Part shown: piece by piece, positions 33,801 to 47,045 of the stretch
Layout: every line of letters begins with the position of its first letter
Numbering within the stretch: the first letter of the stretch is position 1
NCBI GenBank assembly: GCA_949316495.1
Contig: OX439002.1
Coordinates: 19,308,402-19,372,401, forward strand
DNA: 64,000 nt
Direction: 5' to 3'
DNA from: Amphiduros pacificus
Taxonomy: Eukaryota > Annelida > Polychaeta > Phyllodocida > Hesionidae
Made by a program: the position numbers and the translations under genes
The notes under the pieces: generated by a model
What the model saw: only the letters and a program-made list of their open reading frames with translations
Told to the model about the DNA's origin: nothing
Database searches by the model: none

Positions 33801-35054
33801 TGTATATATGTTATCTTAAAGTAGGGACTAGTATATGATTTTACACGTACATTATGATTCTCTCACTTTGCTCACAAGGGATGCCATGACTCTTATTTTT
33901 ATCTGTGTAAAGGGTTAATCCAAAATGGGGATTCCAAATTCCAGTCCAAAATTATATCCAAATTTTAGAAATTATTATTCAAAAATGGGGTCACATGTTT
34001 ATAACGACTTTCGGAACTTTGGTGTCATGTACTTTTGGAACTCGTCATTCCGTTCCTGTTAAGGGCGGCTGGTTGTTTAAAAGGTACCCAACCTTTCAAA
34101 CAACGTACTCCGAAAAGTGGGAAAAATAAGGTAGAGTAGATAGACATGTGTCAGCGGGAAGGGCCTCCAAGAAGACCAATGCAGCACGCTGTCCACCAGT
34201 GCATAGCACCAGCCGGCGACCAAAGCCGAGAGACTGTAACCAACCTGCGTGGCACAGGTGGAGAACTGCCGCTGGTAGCAATAAGTTGTGAACAGACGTT
34301 CCTGCAATGAAGTCACCGGACTGTATAAAAACCGGGTGACAATACAGCCGTAAGCACAAATTAGCTTAACAGAACAGTGAACGGTGTGAACCAGGAGGTC
34401 AGATAACAACTCTGAGGTGGTCATAAACACAATACGTTCAGATGAAAGAACGTACAAGTAGATGCCGTGAAGTGATAAGGACACGGGACGATGCGAGTCC
34501 GGCATCGTCTCAGATGGGTGACGGCCTACAAGGACCTCAGGGGAGCAGGACAACCCGAGTTCAATATGCATGGACAGCTAGTGTGAAACTGTTGTAATAT
34601 TCAAGGACACCTGTGATAGCTGGTGACAGCAATGTGCCATAAAACTAAACAGAGACTGGTGCCAAAGCAAACCTGTGATTTTATCAGGACCGTAAATTAG
34701 GATGTGAGTGTAAGGACAAAGTGATAAGGTGAACTCTTATAACGTGGACTTATAGTGAACACGTGTGACCTTGAAAGGGTCGTGAAACAATTTTGAGACG
34801 TGAAGGGCCAAGAGGACAATGCAAAAGTGACTGTGTTTAAACAAAAGAGGGTAAACGTACAATGGGTATAAAAAGGGGTAAAAGGGTAATTCTACATGGC
34901 CTAATGCCAAAGGGTAGTGGGTAATGGGGGGTGGAGGGAAAACGTACTAAAGTCAATTGCAATGTGTGATAATATTTTTGTAAAAGAGTTGTGAGGTAAT
35001 AAAATGAGGTATATTTTTGAGAAAAGAATGTCATATTTGTCTGAAACAGGGGTC
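33801..35054. other. No recognised gene
   Basis: Both strands have open stretches of up to about 165 codons, without recognisable motifs or convincing composition. A G-rich plus-strand tract begins near 34925 and recurs at 35101-35120. Confidence 0.4.
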
Positions 35055-36168
35055 TCACTTTAAAATGTCTTTACTCGACAATTTAGGGATCCAGGAGCAG
35101 TTAATGGGGGGAGGGGGCGGGGAAACTGGTCTGGACGCACAATCAAGGCATAAAGGTTTTCGGGCAGCGTGGAATGGCCAAGAATTTGGTGGGGGACTTA
35201 AACACAAGGGCCAAGAGACCGGGCGACGTATGCTACTATGGGGGCATGGCTGGGGGTCTGGGGGTGGGGAGATGACAGATTCTAAAGTCAAATGCCGTTC
35301 CATGGGGAGCTCTTCCACAGGCATGTTACAAACCTCCGAGAAGAAAGTCTCGCGCTGTGTGGCATGGCGAGTTGTGAAATCAGCAGGGTCTTGGAGGTAT
35401 GCCATCTGAAACAGAGCATAAAAGACAACACATAACATGCAAGGTGTCAAGCGCTAAAAGCAAATTGTCATTTTTATTGAGAAACAACCCTTATGCTAGA
35501 AGTGCAGGACGCAGCAACACGTAAGTGCAAGGTATTAAGTGTAGATGCATAAAAAATAAAGGAGAAGAGTACACATGCAAAATAAACCCACACCTAAATG
35601 TACATAACCTTTATTCCGGAAGCATTAAGTGATTTGCATTAACCCACATTGGGGGAGCGAACACCAACAGGGTCTAAATTACCAGGAGCATGGAACGATG
35701 TATATGTTAACCATGGGTCTAATGTTGATAGGGCCTAAAATATTTGTTTGAAAAATGTTCTCTGCCCTCCAGCCGAAAATATAATAGAGCTCTGCGGATA
35801 ACTCATTCAGCAATTCCCCATGACATGGGGTGTGACCAATGAAATAGCCTCAAAAAGCGAAGTGCCAATTTTTCAAGGTACGGCGCGCCACAGGGTTTAT
35901 TGAATTCAAAACAAGTGAAACATATGGCGTTATCATGGCACAGAACGTAATAAGCTAACACGCCTGTCAGGGCGGAATTAGTCCTGACCTTTAGGAGAAT
36001 TTGTGAGGTCAAGTGGAGGGGTAGAGTTTGTGTGGATGCATTACATACAAATGCAGCAAGATGCTGTAATTCTAGTAGGTCAATTTTGAATTTTGGTGAC
36101 TCCATGGATACAACGTGTCCACTATGTGAGGGGGAACTCACCTGAGGCTGGGGTGTGGTATCAGCCAT
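35055..36168 (-). other. Minus-strand open frames downstream of the envelope-like region
   Basis: Two frames (36168-35803 and 35409-35055) follow the envelope-like region on the same strand. CAG-GTGAGT near 36142 and CTG-GTAAGT near 36175 look like donors, and CTGTTTCAG before 35409 looks like an acceptor. Envelope-bearing elements are known to use spliced subgenomic RNAs. I cannot tell whether these frames belong to that element. Products not recognised; the lower one is proline-rich. Confidence 0.3.
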
Positions 36169-36289
36169 ACTTACCAGATTTATGAGTTCCTCAGAGAAGA
36201 AGGAAAAGGGGAGCGTATCTAAGCCTGAAAGGGAAACTGGTGGGTGAATAATGCACTACGGAGGCAGGCGCCATCTATATTCAAATGTT

Positions 36290-39076
36290 TTACAGCTGTC
36301 CGTCCAGGGTGACTGAGATTTTCCCGGGCATGCTCTCTGTTCTAGCGTGATCTCCCCACCTAACGTTCTTGACAGGGGGCTCGTGGAATGTCAGGCAAGG
36401 TGATGATTTGGCAGGGGAGAGAATACCCTTGGGGTGAATGGCAGTGGCATCGGATTGTTCTTCCCGTATCTGATCAAGAGATGGAAATGTGTAGCCAAAT
36501 TGTTTAATATGCTTTTTCTTATCGTATCCACGGGGGTCAATGGGAGAGGACAAAGCCTTTCGGCTAAGAGGGGTGAGCATGTTGCCACGTGGGCGCAGAG
36601 GCAGGTCTGAGGGTAGGGCGTGAAGCATGTAGTAACCGTCACATCCAATTAACAAATTTAATGCATGAGAGGAGGAAAGAACTGATTTAGTGAGCAATCT
36701 GAGGTGAAGTGGGACACTAATAACAGAGGGCATATGAAATTTCAGTTCACGGTGTGTGTCTTGTAGCATAGTCATATCCCAATCAACTATTAGGTGATTG
36801 TTGAGGCATCCGTTTGAGAGTTCAGCATGAGGCATTGCTTCGCCAGGGAGGACCTTGATACAGCCAGGGAATGTCAGAATCTCCGTCACAAGGAGGACCA
36901 CACGGGAGGTGCCAGAGAAGAGTTCCAGGAATACACTTGACCGGGGACACTTAGTCTCTCGATCAAACACACGCATGACCGAGGACAGGTCATGCCTGCG
37001 GCGGTATAGACTGTAGATTTTCTGGGAGACGAAGATAGTGGCAACAAGTGATAAGGTGGCGAGGCCAACAAGGTCAAACAAATGTAATTGGCGGGGGCCG
37101 GGAGAAATGGGTAGGGCATCTGTGGCGGGAACCTGACTGAGTTGGTACAGCAAGACAGTTTTCTGAAGGTGGGCATATTTTCCATGAAGGACGAATAGGC
37201 AAATTGCACATCCTATTGATAAACCGGTCCCGATGGTATGTATGAGGCTAAGCCAACTCACACCATCATGTGTGGTAAAACTGTCCGGCAGTGTCTAAGA
37301 AGGATCAACATATGGCACCTGAGAATCCTTCCATGCGGAAGCAGTGCGGTTAAGATCAGCAATAACCATGCCCTGGCGTGCGACAAAATCATCAACCCCT
37401 AAAGTGAGCAAATCAAGATCAGGGACATCCAAACCTGGGGGCTCGGGAAACAGCGTGTCGGCTGTCATGCCGCGTGTAACAGTGTCATTGTGGAACAGAG
37501 AAATAAATAACAAGTTAGCTATATATGACTTAGCCACACGTGTCATCACCTTCTTGTCACAATGAACAAGGCTTGGCGGAATGTATACACCAGAACTAGA
37601 CCGCATACTGCAACCACATCCAAGCGTTAGTGTACAAAAGGTACAGGGTTCCACTTCAGTGGGGGTAACGTCTAACTGGCACGTGACCAGCCAAGGTTCG
37701 CCGTGTCCAATGACCAGGAAGGAAGAGTTCTGTAAGTCCCTAACAACACGAGGTGGGGACTTCAATTCCAGGAAGTCAACCTGACAATATAATATGACAT
37801 AATGTCACGGACCACGCCCGTATATATGGACAAGGCACATGACGGAATGTCAACAGGAAATTCCGGGAAAGTCCTGTAGCAATGGCGAACACCAGACCCG
37901 AAACACTAAGCCAAGTCAGCTCTAGACAACTCTATGTAAAACCTCTCATCCCGAGATATGCCAATAAAATCTGAGAAACCTGAGATGCGTGTAAATTGAT
38001 TGGGCTTCTTGCCTCCTGTCGGTATAGGGAAAGATGATACCTCATAAATGGTAAAAGCGTTATCTTTCACAACAAGCGGTAAACTAACATCAATATACAA
38101 ATGGGAGTCACTGTTGAGAGCTGTCACGCCAGGAATAGCGTAGATAGCACTGGGTTGATCGTACATCAATTTAAAATTTGGATACTGTACACGCAAAAGT
38201 CGGGCAACCTGTCTCATTGATTTATGTAAGACATCAGGGGGGACCAAAATAGGTGACAATTTATTCTCAGCAATAGTTTCCAAAGCAAGTAGGGTTGCAC
38301 GTACCTCCGATTCCAGCAACGTCAACGCCTGAATGTGACCAATCTCAGAAACACTAGCATATGTGAAGTCAGCCAGAGTTTTCAGCAGAAGTCGTTGTGC
38401 TTCTGTTTGTACCTGAACAATTTCCAATCTGTGGACCAGCGATTCGGTATTCTGTAAAAGTCTAGCAATATTCATGGTGTTGTTAACCACACCGTCAGAA
38501 ACAATATCCAAGCGTATTCGTAACTCGAACCAGGTCATGCAGAGCATTCAGATTCGATTGCAAGCGCTTGGAGTTGCTCTCAACAATACCGACCCTCTTC
38601 ATCGACTTATTTTGTTATTTATCAGTGACTAAACCAAAGGCAGACCCAAGGAAGGAGCCTACAAATGGTAAAAATGAACGTTTCTGTCTACCGCCTCTGC
38701 GGGGCGGGGGCTGTGCAATTGGCCAGAGTTTCTTGATTGACCGCCAGTAGCGGTGAACATGTCCTGTAAGGGAATTGTTTAGATTCCGATATGCTGCAGT
38801 GAGGGAGCGAAAAGTGCCACAAAACCCATGGGCAGTGGACACATCACGCCTACGTCGTCGAGAGAGAACCAACGGAACCTCCTCATCACACATGCTAAAT
38901 GGGGCTGTGGAGGCCGGTAGCTCAAGGTGAGGGACGGCAAATGTAACTTGCCAAGTCGCTGCACTATTCGCCACATAACCTTGTTTCGTGAGCAGGGCAC
39001 TAACATTTGGACGGCCTAAAACACTAATAGCAGACACTGTGGGAACACAGAGAAAAGGAACCCACACCACATACAT
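36290..39076 (-). mobile_element. Envelope-like region of an LTR-class element (fossil)
   Basis: Minus-strand frames together resemble a class of fusion envelope found in Gypsy-group elements and baculoviruses. Parts in order: a signal-peptide-like start, a basic RRRRR stretch, a furin-type RQKR site followed by a Gly- and Phe-rich hydrophobic stretch, a long helical ectodomain, a Cys-rich segment (CTFCTLTLGCGCS), a membrane-spanning region (ATLSLVATIFV) and an unusually long cytoplasmic-side tail. It is broken, with about three or four interruptions. It lies 2.4 kb below the chromodomain end of the Gypsy pol on the same strand, so it could be that element's env. The gap and the absence of a matching LTR leave this open. 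Confidence 0.6.
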
Positions 39077-39077
39077 G

Positions 39078-39563
39078 TCAATGGCGAGGGCCTGAACCTG
39101 ACCGAGTTATGGTACGATAAGGGATGAGAGTGAATTCCTGTACCCGAATACACTCGCCACACTTCGGGCAGGCCTGGACCACCGAAGTCAGGGTGGGTTG
39201 GTTGTGTGAAATGTAGGCAACAGGGCACGCGGCACCGGGAGCAGCTGGTGGCGGTGGGGGTGGAGGGGGTGGAGGAGGTGGAGGGGTTGGTCGGTAATAC
39301 GGACTTTTGGGGAGTAAATGGGGCCTACCGTTTACAGAGGCAAACCGAGGGAGTGGCACTGAGGGCTCCGGAATGACAGGAAATGATGCCGTATGCAAAG
39401 GGACGTCAGGAATGGGAAATGATGGGTCGTCGGCCTCAAAAATATTAGCCCACAAACTTTTATCACTGGGGAGGGCGTCTAAAATGTCATTAACTTCCTC
39501 GTCCGAAAGGAATGCAAGCGGAGATTCGTCAGGAAGGGTGTTAGAAGAGTCTGCAGGAGTCAT
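39078..39563 (-). other. Open frame ending at the envelope-like start: acidic N-terminus, polyproline, Cys pairs
   Basis: 161 codons. The first 45 residues are acidic and Leu/Phe-containing (DEEVNDILDALPSD), like an activation domain. A run of 14 prolines interrupted once follows, then two Cys-x2-Cys pairs (CPKCGEC). Its stop codon touches the ATG of the envelope-like frame. No family recognised. It is probably part of the same fossil, where its acidic start is reminiscent of a transactivator; that is speculation. Confidence 0.4.
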
Positions 39564-39599
39564 GACAGGAACATAGTCGTCTCACCCGAAGGGTGAACG

Positions 39600-41461
39600 A
39601 TCAACGATTAGTCACCAGAGACGTGAACAGTTAAGAGTAGTGAAACAGGCAGTGAGATGAGGTATCAAGGTCCATCTATGTGATCTACTAGTAGTCATAT
39701 TAACTTAACGTAGGGTAATAAACTAATCAACAATTTGACTAATATATGAGCATAAATTGCAACTTTACTGGTCATGAAATTAGGGTAGGAAGTCAGAACA
39801 GCACACAATTATGTCACATAGCTATCAACTGCTAAATAACCACCAGTCAAGTATGGATCAGTAAAGGTCAATAGTCCCTAAATATGAACAAAATTAAACA
39901 CCGGAGTGTGTAACCGACATGAGAGAATAGCTAAGCCTCTTCGAAGCGGCTCTTAAGTTTTAACATCACTTAACCAATTAAGTCGAAGCAGTCTAATCGT
40001 TTAAACAAACAGATTACGCAACAGCAGCGTGAGATGTGCATATGGGAGGTTTGAAAATCGATTTATTCAGCCGGATCAGACCAACAGTCGTCGTGTGTGT
40101 CACCATGTAAACGAAGTCAAAACAGCAGTTGTATCCGTCACTCTGCATTAACACATGTCAGCCTAATATATCATAAATGTACCGGTACATAATGCAATCC
40201 ATCCATCTGAGGAGCGCACAAAATCATCGCGTCATAAGTCCGTGGCGCGGAATATTTATTTATCATCAACATCATCGCATCTTACACCCATCTGCGCGGA
40301 ATATGTATATAAGATACAGCCACCCATCACCCCGTGGAATGCGCTGTCTTCGCAAACTTTATTACTGTTGGCGGTTAAATTAGGGACAATATAAGAAGAT
40401 ACAGCCACCCAACACCCCGTGGAATGCGCTGTCTTCGCAAACTTCATTACTGTTTGCGGTATGACTGAGAACAAGGAACCAAAACACAACCATCCAACAC
40501 CCCGTGGAATGCGTTGCCTTCGCAAACTTTATTACTGTTTGCGGTTAAGTAATCATGGCTAACCAACATATCCGTTCGCAAGAGGACCGCAAGAAATCAC
40601 TTACGTTTGGGATACAATCCACTAAAGTCATCAAAGTCAAGTCAAAAGTCAGCATATAATCAGAGACACAAGTATTACTATATCAAGGAGGAACCTATAT
40701 AAGAAACGAGAATACTCACGATTATCTGTATAAAGATTCAACCCAAAGAACTGGCCAGTCAGTAACACACAAGTCAACCTGAGATACGGAACACGGAGAC
40801 CACAACGAAGGAACGAAGTGCGCAGGACGTAGTAGGAGGCAACACTAAGGCGCGGGAGCAGAAAGTGTCTGGAAAGTCAGCGGAACCGCTATATCATCCC
40901 AGCAGCAACCGCACACACAGCCACCAACCTGTGCACACAAGGCACAAAGCGGCAGTCAGCCTGTCATGAGTCGTGTGGGAAATGGTGAGGGACACACAAA
41001 CGAGCAGTGAGGCCAATTTTATGGGGCCAATTAGTGGAGGTCTGCTGATCACAAAAATAAAATATCACTGACAAGGGACAAAGGTTCACATAAAAATGTG
41101 AAAAAGCAGATGTCATCAATACACAACCAATAACAATGGCAGGTACAAATAATCCCCTTCGAAACATCACTAAGTGGAACCACTCCAGGCACAGTGGGGA
41201 ACAGTATCAGAAGGTCAATCATGATCATAAATTTAAACAAGCTCGCCAGAAAGGCGTTTTGATCATAAATCAATACTTAGCGAACATAATTGTACCAGGG
41301 CTACTCGCAAAAATACAGAATGTGGGTCACCATAGAAATAAGAACACATGCATGCGTAATGAAGTAACAAATCTAAATGCATCGAATAGTGGAAGACATC
41401 ATAAATAATAAATGTGGAATAAGTGGACATCGAACAAAATTACAACATTTAACAACAACAA
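39600..41461. other. Non-coding interval between pol and envelope-like regions
   Basis: No gene seen. It holds the 85-bp repeats (40310-40550) and a palindromic TATATA near 40697. It may include the 3' LTR or leader of one of the neighbouring elements, but I found no second copy in the window to prove that. Confidence 0.4.
40310..40550 (-). repeat. 85-bp tandem repeat, three units, each with AATAAA on the minus strand
   Basis: CACCCCGTGGAATGCG begins at 40328, 40413 and 40498, exactly 85 bases apart. It is followed each time by CTTCGCAAACTT.ATTACTG. On the minus strand units one and three read AGTAATAAAGTTTGCG, which holds a polyadenylation hexamer. The middle unit has lost it by one change. 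Confidence 0.88.
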
Positions 41462-43400
41462 CTACTTTTTTCGTTCCCTAGCATTAGGAGGGGGGTTGGC
41501 AAGCACATCCGCCTGGGTTCGTTTGCCCAGGAAGGAGAAGGGTTCCCACGTGTTGTTTTTAGTACTATAATCCTTCCACTTAATCAGATATTCCATCTCT
41601 TGGGAACCTTGCCATTGTTTCAAAATGCGTTCAATCTCATATTGAGCGTCAGATTCGTCATCTGCGTCTTCGGCATCAGACTTTTGTGAGTCGTGGGCTT
41701 GGGCGTTCTCGTCGTTATCACGAGGGCCTGCCAGGTCATTCTCTGGCAAGAGGTCTGAAGGCGGAATTGCATCACCCGGTAGGTCATTGCCTGGGGGAGT
41801 ACCGTCCTCGAATTGCAGCGGAGAAACAGGGCGGTCAAAGCGCGTAACACAAGGGCGGAACCTGTTAACATGAATAGAGGAGTTGGGTTCCACATGTTTA
41901 TCACACGCACGCACTTTGAAATTGAGCGGGGAAGTTTGCTCAATCAAGTAATATGGGCCAATATTAGGGGACTTTAGCTTGGTGGCGGGAGAATAAATCC
42001 ACACTTTATCTCCAACCTGAAATTTCCAACCTCTATTTCTCGAGTCATGATAAGACTTCATCTTCGCCTGCATAATTTCATTGTTCTCCTTCGCCCATTT
42101 GCGCGCGGTTTCTACACGCTCAAACATGTTTCTCACATAATGGCGGACAGAGGGGCTGGGGTGAGTAGGGTCAGGCAAGGACGTCTCAAACGGGTGTTTG
42201 GCGTCGCGGCCAATCATCAAAAATAGCGGGCTATATATCGTGGCTTGGTGCACTGACGCTCTCATGACAAACAAAGCAGAAGGCAAAAACAGATCCCATG
42301 ATGTCGGCTTGTCATGGCAAAGACGTGTCAGATTTTTAGAGATAGACTGAACGCTTCGTTCGGCCATGCCATTACTGCGGGGGCAGTAAGGCGTAGTCAT
42401 GACCTTTCTAGCCTGTATCAATTTGCACAATTCCTCAGCGATAACACTCATCAAAAATCATCAAAAATAGCGGGCTATACATCGTGGCTTGGTGCACTGA
42501 CGCTCTCGTGGCAAACAAAGCAGAAGGCAAAAACAGATCCCATGATGTCGGCTTGTCATGGCAAAGACGTGTCAGATTTTTAGAGACAGACTGAACGCTT
42601 CGTTCGGCCATGCCAGCGATAACACTGGCGTAACACCCACCACGGTCACTTACAATAGATTCAACATTTCCCCAGCGGCACCAAATGTCTTCAAAGAGGC
42701 GTTCAGCCACTGAGACGGCCGATTGATCAGGGAGAGGGAATGCTTCAGGAAAACGTGTGAGAGCGTCCTGAAAAACTAGAATGTATTTGTTCCCCCGGTC
42801 CGTTTTAGGTAGTGGGCCGATGAGATCAGTGTGAACCCTCTGAAAGGGGCGTGAAACAGGAATAGGGTGTAAGGATCCCTGTCTATTTTTCGGGAGTTTG
42901 CTGGTCTTACTACAAACATGACAAGACTGGACCCAATTCATGATATCACTATGCATCCCTGGCCAATAATATTTCTGTCGTATTGTGGAGTATAGTTTGT
43001 CGGTCCCTAAATGAGCACCCATAGAACTATCATGGAAGGCCTCAAGCAAATCGTGGCGAAGAGTGGGTGGGATAACTAACTGTGTTTTGCAGCGGTCCTT
43101 GGCCGGACCTTTACCCGGGGTAACATACAAATGGAATGGAGTGGAAGGGAGGTGTGCTTTCTTGAAATATTTGATGAGTGGTTGGAGGGAGGGATCCGCA
43201 GACTGTTTCACACTAATATCATCAAAGGTGTACGTGGTACCAGTTGACTGATTGAGATCTGTCAAACACTGGTCGTCTACAGCAAGTGCGACAGGGTGTG
43301 TCTCAAGATCGTCAGGCGGATCAGAGACAGCCGCTAATTTGAGTTCTAACTCGGGGGTGGGATCAGATTCTAACGGATACGTGCGACGGCTAAGGCTGTC
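41462..43400 (-). mobile_element. Gypsy fossil: integrase and chromodomain part
   Basis: Integrase zinc domain with His pair (HDSSMGAHLGTDKL) and Cys pair (CHVCSKTSK). Core motifs HTDLIGPLPKTDRG and IVSDRGG. The C-terminus carries a chromodomain (YEIERILKQWQ, YLIKWKDY, NTWEP), which in chromoviruses guides integration to marked chromatin. Broken copy. Confidence 0.85.
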
Positions 43401-45672
43401 GGCATGCAGGACAATTTCGTAACGAAACTGTTGTAAGGTCAGCATCCATCTACCTAAGCGTCCTTTTGGTTCTGAACGAAATAACCATTGTAAGGCAGAA
43501 TGGTCGGTCACTATGGTGAATTTTTCGTATTTAAGATAGGGCTCATGTAACTTGCAAGCAGCTATGATGCTGAGGCATTCTCGTTTAGTACATGTATAAT
43601 TTTGTTCAGCCGGATTTAGGGCACGACCTCCATATGCTATGACCCGTTCAGCGCTGTCCTGCATCTACACTTAAAACATTCCCAATCGCAAAGAGGCTGG
43701 CATCTGTCGTGATGATGAATGGGTTATCGGGTTCAATGCGGGGGAAAGCCAAAATCGGGGCTGAAACTAACTTAGCCTTGAGGGAATCGAATGCGGCCTG
43801 CTTCGCATCATCCCATTCAAAAGTACTCTTTTTGCTAGTGAGAATATTGAGTGGCTGTGCAATTTTCGCGTAGCCCTCAACAAACCTACGGTAGTAACCC
43901 TTCAAACCCAAAAATGCCCTCACATCCTTGCAAGAAGTGGGGACGGGATATTCGTCAACAGCCTTTGTTTTAGAGGGGTCAACCTCTATTCCATTTTTAG
44001 ATATGATGTGACCAAGGTATTTAACCTGTTTCCTGGCAAAGAAACATTTATCGGTACGAAGCTTCAATTTAGCCTTGCGAAAACGCGTGAAGACACGCCA
44101 GATGGCGTTCGAAAGAAGGGCTGTGGGCGAGGACATCGTCCAAATATATGAGGCAGAGATCAGAGATGCCCTGTAGCACAGTTTCCATGAGTCTTTGAAA
44201 TGTTGGGGGTCCATTAATGACACCAAATGGGAGGCGTTTGTATTCGTAAAGCCCACGATGAGTGATGAAGGCAGTGAGCTGTCGGGAGTCAGGGTGAACG
44301 CTCACTTGGTGGAACCCGCCCATGAGGTCAAGTGTACTTATGTGTGTTAATTCACGAGCTCCTAAGCTGTCTAAAGTGTCCTGAATATGTGGCAGCGGGA
44401 AGGAATCCGGCACGGTGACCTCGTTTAATTTGCGAAAGTATATGCACATACGGTACGAAAGAGTGCCATCTTGGGCTGGCTTCTCTACCAAAACGGCGGG
44501 GAAAGCCCACGGACTATTGGAAGGTCTAATGATATCTTTGTCTAAAAGGCGCTGCATTATAGACAAGTGACCTTGTCTATAATGCCCCGTTGTTTGTAAC
44601 CGGCACGATAGGGCCTTAATTTGATAGGACTAACAGAACCCTTGAGGTAAATAGTATGCTGTACAACATTCGTATCCCCAAACTCGCCATCCCTAGTTGT
44701 AAAAATGTCACCGAAAGAAGAAATGAGACGTTTCAGGGAATCTTTCTGGCTAGGAGATAAGTCTGAATTCGTGAGGTCTATTTTATGATGAGGGTTAGGG
44801 TCAGCGGGAGTGGTGGAAACAGGAGCCAGTTCTACATCGTCCATATCTTTAGTCGGAGCGGCCCCCCATGCAAGGTCTAAAGTGGGAAGTTCTTGTGGCT
44901 CCGAACCCAGAGGGATTGGATCAAAATATCCGACTGAAACACCTTTGGGTAAAGTGACGGCGTTATCCGCCATATTCATCAATCGTACAGGGACCTTCTG
45001 GTCATCATGAACGGTGGCGAAGACTCTCGCCATGGCAATCTCAGGGTAGGAGGGTAATTCACCTTCCATAGTACAGACTCCTAAAATACCAGATATGTTG
45101 CTAGGTTTGAGTCGGGCATGAGTTATGTATTCAGACCTGGCTGGGATTCTGATGGTTTCTGACAAGCGTAGCTCAGGCGTTAGTTTGAAAGCAACCCCAC
45201 GCTGTGCGAAATCAAGGACCACACCATAAGCTGTAAAAAAATCGCGGCCCAATATAACGGGATATTGCAAATCAGGGACCACCTGAAAGCAAACATTGCA
45301 CAATTGATCTCCTACAAATAAATCAAGATGAGTCTGAAAATGGATTGGAACGGAGCTACCTTCCGCAACAACCACTATTTTGCTGGCTGACACTTGTCGT
45401 GAGAAGGAATTATCGCGACAGAATTCATGTAAGGAGGCAAGAGTGATAATACTACGTTGTGCACCCGTATCTAATAATGCATCAATGGAGCTACAATTTG
45501 TTCTTGTTGTGATTCGACCATCCTGGGAAAGAGGGAAAAATTTAATATCATTGCCTAAAACAGCAGGGGTTTCCTCAGGTGCAGAGATGGGGCAAACAGG
45601 CACTCGAGAATTGTCCTGTGGGCTAAGAGGACTAGAGGGCATCTCTACAAAATAACAGTGATTCGCGTTCAA
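43400..45672 (-). mobile_element. Gypsy fossil: protease, reverse transcriptase and RNase H part
   Basis: Aspartic protease motif DALLDTGAQRS, reverse transcriptase motifs LDLMGGFHQVSV, RLPFGVINGPPTFQRLM and YLDDVLAHS, and RNase H motifs (ITTDAS and TDHSALQWLF). Family-level match to Ty3/Gypsy is clear. Broken copy. Confidence 0.87.
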
Positions 45673-45752
45673 TATGTCTGGTTTACTTTGATTTATTGCT
45701 ATATTAAACGAATCACTACTCCTATCACGTGGCTCACGGGTCGGGACAGGAG

Positions 45753-47038
45753 TTAATAGTTTTCCTGCCGATACTGGGACCTATTGTCCGGTCGAGGCCC
45801 ATAACGACACTGGTCGTTGAAGGGAGGGCGGCAGGAATTGTTTCGTCCGTCGTTGCCTTGCCTGTTACCTGGATAGTATCTATTCTGGAAAGGGCGTTGA
45901 CCATTCCTACCATTATTGGAATCATAGCGGCCACGGCCATCACCAGGCTCAAATCGACCATTGGGCCGGTTGGGCCGGTTGTCAACCCGCGGTGGGCCAT
46001 GGGAAACTTGATCACGGGAGCCACGGGGTTTATCAGGACAATGAATAAACATGTGGGAGTCCCGCCCGCAATAGCCACAATCGTGCCGCACTTTGCACTC
46101 TCTGATCCAGTGGCCAGAATTTCTGCAGAAGAAGCAAAAGGAATCGCCTTCTTCGGGACGACTACCAAGCCTATGAACCCCTTTGCTCACATCCGCAACT
46201 TCTTCGCGAATGGCAGCAAGGGTGGAAGTCTGTTGTGCTAAAAATTGAGACGTTACATCAGGGTGCAAATCTAAGCCGTTTAGAGTGGCAGATGAATCAC
46301 TGGTCATCGTACAAACGGTCTCTGCCAATTTGATCTGTTCAATAGTATCATCAAGTGCTTTAGGTGATTTTCCCACTACAAAAGCCTTAAGATTAGGGAG
46401 GAGACCTCTGACCAATATTTTCTTTGTCTCCATGTCCTCTTTCTGTAGCCTCTGGCACTGGCTCAGAACATCATTAATATAGGTTTCAGCAGATTCTTTC
46501 TTTTTCTGAATTCTAGCGTCTAGCGATTGCTCCAGCAGCCAAGCGTTTGTCTCGCTACCGAAAAATTTAATGAAAGCTGCATAGAAGGAATCCCATGAGC
46601 TAGTGACATCTGCAGGCAGAGAAGTATACCAAACGTCTGCCGCACCATGTAACAACATACGACAAGCGGGAACCTTCAAGTATTCTGAAGTATGTGAGAG
46701 TTGAGTGTAAGTGAGGAATTTGTTCATAAAACGGAGGGGATCATCCGTAGATCTGCCATAAAATGGAGGAGGGAGGAGTGATTTTGAGCCTTGCCTCTGG
46801 TGATGAATTCTGTTGTCTCTAGATTGCGCATGCAACATATCTACAATGTCAGTTTGAGCGCCACCTAGATCAACTTTGCGCAGTTGGCCCATTATTTGCT
46901 GGAGCACCTCATGTATATTTTCGTTCTCAGCCATCTCTGCTGATGGGGATCGTGCACGATCAGAGCCCGATTGATCAAAGTCAATAACTTGAGCAGGCAC
47001 CTCAGAAAAGGTGAAAGACTCTTGGTCACTATCTGCAA
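45753..47038 (-). mobile_element. Gypsy fossil: gag part with two CCHC knuckles
   Basis: Capsid-like helical region (WDSFYAAFIKFFG context) followed by two zinc knuckles, CFFCRNSGHWIREC and CGYCGRDSHMFIHC, then an Arg/Gly/Asn-rich tail. The N-terminal part of gag is on the other side of the LINE at 53577-54018. Confidence 0.85.
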
Positions 47039-47045
47039 TATGGAA

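Noticed and set aside
34077-34571. 164-codon minus-strand frame
   Set aside because: Composition and lack of any motif or context give no support for a protein.
45729-46241. 170-codon plus-strand frame
   Set aside because: It is the antisense shadow of the Gypsy gag zinc-knuckle region.
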